Positions 1 to 5,016 of a stretch of 5,016 nucleotides of DNA are shown here, one piece after another (position 1 is the first letter of the stretch; the number at the start of each line of letters is the position of its first letter). Location of the stretch: the NCBI GenBank assembly GCA_023264135.1, contig JALQSZ010000027.1:6757-11772 (forward strand). The letters are read 5' to 3'. The notes under the pieces are model-generated. The model searched no databases. It had not been told where the DNA came from and saw nothing but the letters and a program-made list of their open reading frames with translations. The translations under genes were made by a program, and so were the position numbers. This stretch comes from Acidimicrobiales bacterium. GTDB lineage: Bacteria > Actinomycetota > Acidimicrobiia > Acidimicrobiales > Acidimicrobilacustridaceae.

Positions 1-2012
1 TGATCGTGGGCTGCGCGTCGACCAGCCAACGTGGAAAGTGAATCATCCGATCGCGATTCCGCGTCGCCAAGTAGTGAAGCGAGCGACTGCCATTGCTCAT
101 CGGTCGCGACGGAAATGGCCAACCACTGTTCGTCGCCTCTGCACGAGTACAACCCTTGCGGCGCAGCATGAGCGGAGCGATTCCCATCGCGTTCCATGAG
201 TCGGCCGTAGGCGGTGAACTCCACCACTGGTTCGGCAGTGATGTTGAGCGAACCTTCGATGAGCGGAACTTCCACCAGCACACCTTCGCCAGTTGCATCT
301 CGACGAGCCAACGCGGCAAGTGTTGCGAACGCCGCGTGCGCGCCGCCGAGTGGATCTCCTGGTCCACGAGGAACCAGAGGTTCTTGGTCGCGATGGCCGG
401 TGAGATACGCCATACCGGCCATTTGTTCCATGTTTTGAGCGAACCCCACTCGATCAGCCCACGGACCATCAAGACCAAATGCCGGTTGCCGAACCATCAC
501 GGCACGCGGATTCAATTCATGAATGCGTTCCCAACCCAAACCAAACTTCGGCATGACTCGAGGCGTGTAGTTCTCGACCACGATGTCGGCCCATTCAACA
601 AGACGTTCAGCCAACGCAACGCCTTCGGAATTGTTGAGATCAAGAGTGATGCCGCGTTTGTTGGTGTTAATTCCCAAGTAGAACGAACTGAGCTCCCACC
701 ACTGATCTCGATCTAAGAACATGACGGCGGCGGCGTATCGCATGGGGTCGGCATGCGCGATGGACTCGACGTGAATCACATCGGCACCCATCGCCGCGAG
801 TATCTGCGTGTTCGATGGACCCGCCCACCAACAGGTGACATCAAGAACTTTCACACCTTCAAGCGGACGAGCGCGAGTCACTGCGGGAAGATCGGGTTCT
901 GCTCGAGTCGCTGGCGTATCGGCGCCGAGGGCTGACACCGCATCTGGCAACGGTGGGCGCTCGCTTTGGATTCGATAATGCGGTCGCGGACCCGTGAACG
1001 AACCGTCCGCTGACTTCACGAAGAAGTCGCGGGCCACGAGATGTTCTTCATCGAGAAGTGTTCGACCGTCATTGACGCGCACGGTCGGCACGCGGAGTTC
1101 TCCCGCACGTTCAAGGATCTCGGCACTCGTGTGCTTTGTTGTGTAGTCGCGCACCCAACTATCGAATTCATGTCGATTCGCAGTTCGAGCCGAGGCCATG
1201 ACATACCCCGCCTCGACGAGATCGGGTCGTTCAATCAGATGCAGGAAGGCCTCGGCGTGTTGCGGACCGTTTGTATTGAACCCAATCCAACCGTCAGCGC
1301 TCGGATAAATCGATGGCGTTTCCACTGAGCGGGCAGGACTCGGCGGATCGATTCCCATCAACGCTTTGAGAAGACTCCACAACGGATCGGCAAAAAGGTT
1401 GGTGGAGATCATCATCGCTTCCATCCACGATGCATCGATCACCACGCCATCGGCTCCACCACGCACACCGAGAACAGCGGCGAGTGCCGCCGACGCGCCG
1501 TACAAACCAGCGCCCCACTCTGAGGTGCGCGCACCCGCCTGCACTGGCGGCAGATCAGGAGCACCGCGACCAGCGATTGAGCCGCATTCAGCTTGCACGA
1601 TGAAGTCGGTTGCTGGTCGATTCGCCAGCGGACCGGTGAGTCCAAACGGTGTGATCGACAAAATCACGAGTCGGGAAGCCGCAAGGCGCAAGGCCTCAAC
1701 ATCGAACGTGCCGTCATCAATCACAAGGTCGGCAGAGACCAGTAGGTCGTGCATCGCAGCGTCATCGGTGGATCGAACCACCGAGTGCTTTCCAGCGTTC
1801 AGAAACGAATACAACGCTCCCGGTTGGTCGCCGAGTTCCGCGCCCGTGGCCGACCACGTACGCAATGGGTCGCCACCGACGGGTTCGAGCTTGATGACTT
1901 CCGCACCGGCGTCCCGAAACAATTTGCCCGCGTAGCCGCTGGCAATCCCCGTTCCGGTTTCGATGACACGGATTCCATCAAGCGGCGGAATCCAGTTCGA
2001 CGCGTTGCTCAT
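1..2012 (-). CDS. Two-domain class III (CaiB/BaiF-type) CoA-transferase, C-terminus cut by the window edge
   Basis: This frame is open without a stop for 670 codons from the ATG at 2012 to the left edge. It encodes two successive family III CoA-transferase domains. Enzymes of this family move CoA between carboxylic acids through an aspartyl-CoA thioester intermediate; the substrate here is unknown. Domain 1 (about residues 9-370) opens with LDGIRVIETGTGIASGYAG and contains DAGAEVIKLEP and GGDPLR. Domain 2 starts near residue 386 with LEGVKVLDVTCWWAGP, followed by MGADVIHVES, the LGINTNKRGITLDL motif (K452) and GNRSAHAAPQGLY. The catalytic Asp expected in GD is present in domain 2 (D553 in GPGDPLGG), but domain 1 has Glu (E165 in TSEWGAGLY). 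Relatives with this tandem layout are, from memory, about 750-800 residues, so roughly 100 residues are missing. The start is fixed by a strong ribosome binding site six bases upstream. It follows purU by 84 bases on the same strand. Family very sure, function unspecified. Confidence 0.93.
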   Translation of the reverse strand, partial: MSNASNWIPPLDGIRVIETGTGIASGYAGKLFRDAGAEVIKLEPVGGDPLRTWSATGAELGDQPGALYSFLNAGKHSVVRSTDDAAMHDLLVSADLVIDDGTFDVEALRLAASRLVILSITPFGLTGPLANRPATDFIVQAECGSIAGRGAPDLPPVQAGARTSEWGAGLYGASAALAAVLGVRGGADGVVIDASWMEAMMISTNLFADPLWSLLKALMGIDPPSPARSVETPSIYPSADGWIGFNTNGPQHAEAFLHLIERPDLVEAGYVMASARTANRHEFDSWVRDYTTKHTSAEILERAGELRVPTVRVNDGRTLLDEEHLVARDFFVKSADGSFTGPRPHYRIQSERPPLPDAVSALGADTPATRAEPDLPAVTRARPLEGVKVLDVTCWWAGPSNTQILAAMGADVIHVESIAHADPMRYAAAVMFLDRDQWWELSSFYLGINTNKRGITLDLNNSEGVALAERLVEWADIVVENYTPRVMPKFGLGWERIHELNPRAVMVRQPAFGLDGPWADRVGFAQNMEQMAGMAYLTGHRDQEPLVPRGPGDPLGGAHAAFATLAALARRDATGEGVLVEVPLIEGSLNITAEPVVEFTAYGRLMERDGNRSAHAAPQGLYSCRGDEQWLAISVATDEQWQSLASLLGDAESRSDDSLSTLAGRRAAHD

Positions 2013-2017
2013 TGCCA

Positions 2018-2026
2018 CTCCCCCTC
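2018..2026 (-). promoter_or_regulatory. Strong Shine-Dalgarno site of the CoA-transferase gene
   Basis: On the minus strand the leader reads GAGGGGGAG, then TGGCA, then the ATG at 2012. This purine-rich block is about five bases from the start codon and resembles the anti-16S consensus. It supports the ATG at 2012 and independent translation of this gene rather than coupling to purU 84 bases upstream. Confidence 0.75.
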
Positions 2027-2053
2027 AAGACTCGTCACATTCGACCATGCCAG

Positions 2054-2067
2054 GTGCATCGCTGCAC
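2054..2067 (-). other. Small GNRA-capped hairpin in the purU/CoA-transferase gap
   Basis: The minus-strand transcript of this 84-base gap (2013-2096) can form a perfect five-pair stem GUGCA/UGCAC closed by the loop GCGA, which fits the stable GNRA tetraloop class. There is no downstream U-tract, so it does not look like an intrinsic terminator. It lies about 41 bases before the CoA-transferase start. It could be an mRNA processing or stability element, or chance. I saw no convincing -35/-10 pair in the rest of the gap. Confidence 0.25.
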
Positions 2068-2096
2068 GCGAAACTCAAAAGGCAGTTATGCAGTGA

Positions 2097-2954
2097 CTAG
2101 GCAAACACACAGGTGCGGTTGTCCCACACCAAGACGCGGTGTTCCAAATGCAGCCGCACCGCATTGGCGAGTGTTGTGCGCTCTACATCGCGACCCTTAC
2201 GAACAAGGTCTTCGACTTCGTCGCGATGGCTCACCGGCGTGATCCCTTGGGCAATGATCGGCCCAGCATCAAGTTCCGCGGTGACGTAGTGCGCAGTTGC
2301 ACCGATCAACTTCACGCCGCGTTGATGTGCTCGGTGGTATGGCTTGGCACCAGCGAATGCGGGCAGGAACGAATGATGAATATTGATCATCCGACCATTC
2401 CAACGCTGCGTAATCGACTCAGGAAGAATGCGCATGTAGCGGGCGAGCACCACAAGGTCGGGTGCAAGTTCATCAAGAACCGCGGCAAACGCCGATTCCT
2501 GCGCTGCGCGTGCATCGCCAGCAAGGCCTCCGTCAACCAAACGGAACGGCACGCCAAATTGCGCCGCAAGTTCGCCCGCAGCTGGTTTGTCAGAAACGAT
2601 TGCAACTACATCGACATCGAGTTCACCAAGCGAGACTCGAGTCAGCAGATCAGCTGCGCAATACAGCTCGGCCGAACACGCGATGACGACTCGGTCGCGA
2701 GTACCCGGTCGATGCAATGTGTGTTGCATTGAAAAACGTTCAATGAGTTCGCCAAGTCCGAGTTCAAACGCCACCCAATCGACAGCGCCATCAATTTCGA
2801 TTCGCTGCAGAAACACCGAAGAATCGCGATCGGTGTGCTGATCAGCGTTGGCGATATTCCCGCCCACTTCGGCGATGAGGTTCGCAACGGCAGCAACAAT
2901 CCCCGGCTGATCAGGGCACTGCAGTGTCAATACGGAGAGTTCAGTCGTCGCCAT
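2097..2954 (-). CDS. purU: Formyltetrahydrofolate deformylase PurU
   Basis: PurU hydrolyses 10-formyltetrahydrofolate to formate and tetrahydrofolate in the cytoplasm, balancing one-carbon pools and supplying formate. The 285-residue length is normal for the family. Residues about 6-80 form the N-terminal ACT regulatory domain, with CPDQPGIVAAVANLIAEVGG and FLQRIEI. Residues about 88-280 form the formyl-transferase/hydrolase domain with LARYMRIL (170-177), INIHHSFLPAF (190-200), PYHRAHQRGVKLIGATAHYV and ELDAGPII (227-234). The catalytic triad inferred from glycinamide ribonucleotide formyltransferase is present as N191, H193 and D229, with the same spacing as N106/H108/D144. The double His in NIHHS and the C-terminal VEDLVRKGRDVER and DNRTCVF separate it from PurN. 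The loop usually written SNH in PurU proteins reads SDKP here (121-124), a small departure. The start is 11 bases after the stop of the membrane-protein gene and has only a weak ribosome site, suggesting translational coupling. The stop is TAG. Confidence 0.96.
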   Translation of the reverse strand: MATTELSVLTLQCPDQPGIVAAVANLIAEVGGNIANADQHTDRDSSVFLQRIEIDGAVDWVAFELGLGELIERFSMQHTLHRPGTRDRVVIACSAELYCAADLLTRVSLGELDVDVVAIVSDKPAAGELAAQFGVPFRLVDGGLAGDARAAQESAFAAVLDELAPDLVVLARYMRILPESITQRWNGRMINIHHSFLPAFAGAKPYHRAHQRGVKLIGATAHYVTAELDAGPIIAQGITPVSHRDEVEDLVRKGRDVERTTLANAVRLHLEHRVLVWDNRTCVFA

Positions 2955-2965
2955 TGATCGTCAGT

Positions 2966-3169
2966 TCACGTGAGCAACGACGCAAGGCCCCAGATCGCAG
3001 CAATCGTGCCAAGCGCGATCATGACAACGCTACGAGCGAGGGGCGGCCGAGTGAGATCGCCTTTTTCGTGTTCCTTCGGCGGACGGACGAGCGCCAGAAC
3101 AGTTCCAACCGCGAGCGCGCCACCGATGGCCAACACCAACCACGGCAGCAGATCCTCACCGAGAAACAT
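2966..3169 (-). CDS. Small two-helix membrane protein encoded directly upstream of purU
   Basis: This 67-residue protein has two clear hydrophobic segments: about residues 7-28 (LLPWLVLAIGGALAVGTVLA region) and about 45-66 (ARSVVMIALGTIAAIWGLAS region). A short charged linker (RPPKEHEKGDLTRPP, 29-43) joins them. The positive charges in the linker suggest that it lies in the cytoplasm with both ends outside, forming a hairpin in the membrane. There is no signal-peptide cleavage site or known catalytic motif, and the function is unknown. Evidence that it is real: a strong GGAGGA ribosome site at correct distance, a position filling the lysR-purU gap, and a stop only 11 bases from the purU start. 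From memory similar small proteins occur in other actinobacteria, but I cannot confirm this here. It is likely cotranscribed with purU; a role linked to formate or folate would be a guess based only on position. Confidence 0.8.
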   Translation of the reverse strand: MFLGEDLLPWLVLAIGGALAVGTVLALVRPPKEHEKGDLTRPPLARSVVMIALGTIAAIWGLASLLT

Positions 3170-3174
3170 GTCTT

Positions 3175-3180
3175 TCCTCC
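3175..3180 (-). promoter_or_regulatory. Shine-Dalgarno site of the small membrane-protein gene
   Basis: The minus strand reads GGAGGA, then AAGAC, then the ATG at 3169. This near-perfect site with five-base spacing decides the start and is the main reason to accept this short gene. It also marks the head of the probable membrane-protein/purU operon. Confidence 0.8.
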
Positions 3181-3216
3181 AACACCCGGTCGATCCGAGT
3201 TCCGCAATGCTAGGTG

Positions 3217-3235
3217 TCGGTCGCCATCAGACCGA
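3217..3235 (-). repeat. Inverted repeat between lysR and the membrane-protein gene
   Basis: A perfect six-base inverted repeat TCGGTC / GACCGA is separated by seven bases, beginning 15 bases after the lysR stop. In RNA it would form a short hairpin. On the minus strand it is followed by CACCTAGCATT with no T-run, so it is at best a weak terminator. It could instead be an operator for the membrane-protein/purU genes. A six-base stem in an 81-base gap can arise by chance. The rest of this gap (3170-3250) holds a poor TAGCAT -10-like hexamer and nothing else recognisable. Confidence 0.3.
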
Positions 3236-3250
3236 AGTCGGTGGAAACGG

Positions 3251-4132
3251 TCAGTCCACTAACGCCTGCGCAAACTGATCAGCAGCGGGATTCGCGCTTC
3301 GTGCCGATGGTCGAACAAGAACAAGATGACGTTCCGCCACCACGATTTCGTCGTCACTTCGTTTCCGTCCCGATTGTGAATCGGGCAACACCGTCCATCC
3401 CATTCCGAGCCGAGTCATTTCCCGCAAGACATCGGGCTGGTGCGATTCGGCAACAACATCCACCGTCGCACCGCGTGCAACAAGCGCGCGTTCAATTAAC
3501 TCTCGAGTTCGCGAACCGCGTGGGAACAACACCCAAGGTCCCCAAGTTGATGGCACGCCAACTTCGTGACCGGTGGGTGGAACGACAACAAGCGATTCGG
3601 TCACAACCGGAGTCACCTCAAGACCATCAACGTTTTCCGGATCAACGATCACCGCGAGGTCGAGATCACCCCTCCGCACTTGATCGAGTAATTCACCAGA
3701 AGGAGCGACAACAAGACGAAGATCAACTTCTACATGGTTCGCACGAAACGAGGTCATCTGGTCATGCAGGTGATGCACTGCTGCGGCGTCGATCATTCCC
3801 ACACGAACCCGACCAACTCCACCATGCTTTGCCGACGCGACCCATCGACCAAGGTCTCGGGTGTCAGCAACGACACGTTGTGCATAGGCCAGCACGTCAT
3901 GGGTTTCATCGCGAAGGAGCTGCCGTCGACCTTGACGTTCGAACAGCGGAAGTCCAAGTCGACGTTCAAGTTCGGCCAGGCCTTGAGAGAGTGCTGAGGT
4001 CGTGACGCCGAGAGAGGTCGCTGCCTCCGAGAAGGTTTCGTACTCCGCCACCGCCACCAAATAGGCCAACTGCTGCACGGTGAGATTGAGCAGCGGTCCC
4101 TCGACGGGGGAAGGTCGGTTCGGGCTCGCCAT
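3251..4132 (-). CDS. LysR-family transcriptional regulator, divergent from ino1
   Basis: This 293-residue protein has the usual LysR length and layout. Residues about 16-75 form the N-terminal winged helix-turn-helix: LTVQQLAYLVAVAEYETFSEA, then LGVTTSALSQGLAELERRLG and LPLFER, the classic family pattern. Residues about 80-98 are the linker helix. The effector-binding domain starts near residue 106 (VGRVRVGMIDAAAVHHL) and includes LLDQVRRGDLDLAVIVD (148-164), SLVVVPPTGH and LGMGWTVLP (242-250). The effector cannot be predicted. The ATG at 4132 gives a 15-residue lead before the HTH region and has a modest AAGG ribosome site. Such regulators usually bind as tetramers in the gap between themselves and a divergent target; here the neighbour across 71 bases is ino1. 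It reads in the same direction as the membrane-protein/purU genes 81 bases downstream, so these are an alternative target. Family certain, target inferred. Confidence 0.95.
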   Translation of the reverse strand: MASPNRPSPVEGPLLNLTVQQLAYLVAVAEYETFSEAATSLGVTTSALSQGLAELERRLGLPLFERQGRRQLLRDETHDVLAYAQRVVADTRDLGRWVASAKHGGVGRVRVGMIDAAAVHHLHDQMTSFRANHVEVDLRLVVAPSGELLDQVRRGDLDLAVIVDPENVDGLEVTPVVTESLVVVPPTGHEVGVPSTWGPWVLFPRGSRTRELIERALVARGATVDVVAESHQPDVLREMTRLGMGWTVLPDSQSGRKRSDDEIVVAERHLVLVRPSARSANPAADQFAQALVD

Positions 4133-4203
4133 CCCAGCACCTTACTGTTAAGTCTTTCTGTAGTGAACTTCGGAACTGTCAAGACTCACCTACCCTTTGG
4201 CCC
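4133..4203. promoter_or_regulatory. Divergent lysR-ino1 promoter region
   Basis: This 71-base gap between two divergent start codons must hold both promoters and any shared operator. Its middle (about 4141-4170) is visibly more AT-rich than the flanking genes. It contains an inverted repeat AGTCTT (4151-4156) / AAGACT (4181-4186) with 24 bases between the arms, so the arms are 30 bases apart, about three helical turns. It also has a direct repeat GAACT at 4165-4169 and 4173-4177. Either could be a LysR binding element, but a six-base match in a gap this size is not statistically strong. The region as a promoter follows from gene orientation; the exact operator is uncertain. Confidence 0.6.
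4191..4196 (+). promoter_or_regulatory. ino1: Candidate -10 element placing ino1 transcription start at its ATG
   Basis: TACCCT fits the TANNNT form of actinobacterial -10 elements and ends seven bases before the ATG at 4204, so transcription would start at or next to the A of the start codon. No purine-rich ribosome site lies upstream of the ATG (the bases before it are CCTTTGGCCC), as expected for a leaderless mRNA. A weak -35-like TTCGGA lies at 4169-4174 with a 16-base spacer. This is inference from spacing and the missing ribosome site. Confidence 0.4.
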
Positions 4204-5016
4204 ATGAACCAACCCGTAAACATTGCTCCCGCCACCGGCCGCCTCGGGGTTCTTACCCCCGGTATGGGCGCCGTCGCCTCCACCTTCATTGCCGGCGTCA
4301 TCTCCGCCCGCAACGGCCATTCGGTCCCCGTCGGCTCGTTGAGCCAGCTCGCCCATATCCGTCTGGGTAAGCGGGAAGAGAACCGCAACCCGCTCATTCG
4401 TGAGTTCGTGCCGCTGGCCGACCTCGGCGATCTTGTCTTCGGCGGTTGGGATCCGATCAGCCCCAATGCCCTCGAGGCCGCCCGCACTGCTGGTGTGCTT
4501 GAAGACCGCGACCTCGGTCCCATCTCGGCCGAACTCGAAGGCGTCGTCGCGATGGACGCTGTCTTCGATCAGCGCTGGGTCAAGCGTCTCGATGGAACGC
4601 GCATCAAGAACGTCACCGACAAGATGGCGCAGGCCGAAGCGCTCATCGCTGACATCGAAAACTTCCGCACCGAAAACAACTGCGACCGCCTCGTCATGGT
4701 GTGGTGCGGTTCAACCGAGGCCTACCAAGAGGCCAGCGCGGTGCACATGACCATCGAGTCATTTGAAGAAGGCCTTCGCAACAACGACGAGAACATCTCT
4801 CCCAGCCAGATCTACGCCTACGCCGCGTTGATGTCGCATGTGCCGTTCGCCAACGGTGCACCGAACCTTTCGGTCGACCTTCCGTGCATGCGCGAACTCG
4901 CAGCGCGCGAGAACGTGCCGATCGCCGGAAAAGACTTCAAAACCGGACAAACCTGGCTCAAGACGCTTCTTGCTCCCGGACTCAAAGCCCGCATGCTCGG
5001 TCTTCGTGGTTGGTAC
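4204..5016 (+). CDS. ino1: Myo-inositol-1-phosphate synthase, N-terminal 271 codons (runs off the right edge)
   Basis: The enzyme converts glucose 6-phosphate to 1L-myo-inositol 1-phosphate with tightly bound NAD, the first committed step to inositol, phosphatidylinositol and (in actinobacteria) mycothiol and related compounds. Residues 12-31 (GRLGVLTPGMGAVASTFIAG) are the glycine-rich NAD-binding start of the Rossmann fold. They are followed by IRLGKREENRNPLIREFVPLA (52-72) and LVFGGWDP (77-84). Later come MVWCGSTE (165-172) and the family signature GKDFKTGQTWLK (242-253), which carries lysines of the active-site region. The protein is open to the last base; relatives are roughly 430-440 residues, so about 160 are missing. 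The form resembles the synthases of Bacteroidetes and some other bacteria rather than the mycobacterial Ino1, whose NAD motif reads differently. The start is the first ATG in frame; no ribosome site precedes it. It is divergent from a LysR gene. Confidence 0.95.
   Translation, partial: MNQPVNIAPATGRLGVLTPGMGAVASTFIAGVISARNGHSVPVGSLSQLAHIRLGKREENRNPLIREFVPLADLGDLVFGGWDPISPNALEAARTAGVLEDRDLGPISAELEGVVAMDAVFDQRWVKRLDGTRIKNVTDKMAQAEALIADIENFRTENNCDRLVMVWCGSTEAYQEASAVHMTIESFEEGLRNNDENISPSQIYAYAALMSHVPFANGAPNLSVDLPCMRELAARENVPIAGKDFKTGQTWLKTLLAPGLKARMLGLRGWY

Noticed and set aside
93..716. A 207-codon open frame on the plus strand
   Set aside because: It lies wholly antisense to the CoA-transferase, whose minus-strand frame gives clear family motifs over the same bases. 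The plus-strand product has no recognisable motif.
1366..1935. A 189-codon plus-strand open frame rich in Ala, Ser, Pro and Arg
   Set aside because: It is antisense to domain 1 of the CoA-transferase; the composition is typical of a shadow frame in GC-rich coding DNA.
2139..2732. A 197-codon plus-strand open frame
   Set aside because: It is entirely antisense to purU, which is unambiguous by its catalytic motifs.
2966..2973. Perfect eight-base palindrome TCACGTGA
   Set aside because: It covers the stop of the membrane-protein gene, is too short to be significant alone, and has no second copy in the window.
3208..3213. TAGCAT on the minus strand as a -10 box for the membrane-protein/purU genes
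   Set aside because: It matches the consensus poorly and no acceptable -35 hexamer lies 16-18 bases upstream; the best candidate (TTCGGT, 18 bases away) is weak.
3214..4005. A 263-codon plus-strand open frame, nearly as long as the gene opposite
   Set aside because: It is antisense to the LysR gene and its product is a low-information Arg/Gln/His/Pro-rich sequence; the minus strand shows clear LysR domains.
3793..4182. A 129-codon minus-strand frame with a start at 4182
   Set aside because: It overlaps the LysR gene in another frame, and its product has none of the helix-turn-helix pattern seen in the true frame.
4179..4750. Open frames on both strands (minus 4179-4523, plus 4400-4750) inside ino1
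   Set aside because: Both are out of frame with the inositol-phosphate synthase reading, which is continuous and carries family motifs across the whole stretch.
1..5016. Mobile element, phage or defence-system signature
   Set aside because: No transposase, integrase, terminal repeats, attachment site or nuclease was seen; all five genes are metabolic, regulatory or small membrane genes of chromosomal type.

Overview
The window looks like ordinary chromosomal DNA from a moderately GC-rich actinomycete. The style of the proteins best fits the Acidimicrobiia (Ilumatobacter-like aquatic lineages): a fused tandem class III CoA-transferase, a small two-helix membrane protein next to purU, and a non-mycobacterial type of inositol-phosphate synthase. 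The taxon is an inference from protein style and cannot be fixed from the sequence alone. No tRNA, rRNA, CRISPR array, insertion sequence, phage gene or long repeat was seen, and I found no undescribed multi-gene system.

Layout: everything from position 1 to 4132 is coded on the minus strand. In transcription order this is a LysR-type regulator (4132-3251), a 67-residue two-helix membrane protein (3169-2966), formyltetrahydrofolate deformylase purU (2954-2097), and a two-domain CaiB/BaiF-type CoA-transferase (2012 to beyond the left edge, C-terminus missing). From 4204 to the right edge the plus strand carries the first 271 codons of a myo-inositol-1-phosphate synthase (ino1), whose C-terminus lies outside the window. 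Intergenic gaps are short: 84, 11, 81 and 71 bases. There is no gene-free stretch over 300 bases.

How the genes may work together: the membrane-protein gene and purU are 11 bases apart and are probably cotranscribed and translationally coupled. PurU releases formate and free tetrahydrofolate from 10-formyl-THF, balancing one-carbon pools and supplying formate. The CoA-transferase follows on the same strand after a gap that holds its own strong ribosome binding site. It may be part of the same transcript, but its acyl-CoA substrate cannot be read from the sequence. The LysR gene is divergent from ino1 across a 71-base gap, the classic arrangement for a LysR regulator and its target. That makes it a candidate regulator of inositol synthesis, and ino1 appears positioned for leaderless transcription.

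Most worth a second look: the Glu-for-Asp change at the catalytic position of the first CoA-transferase domain, the LysR/ino1 divergon, the likely leaderless ino1 start, and the small membrane protein beside purU.
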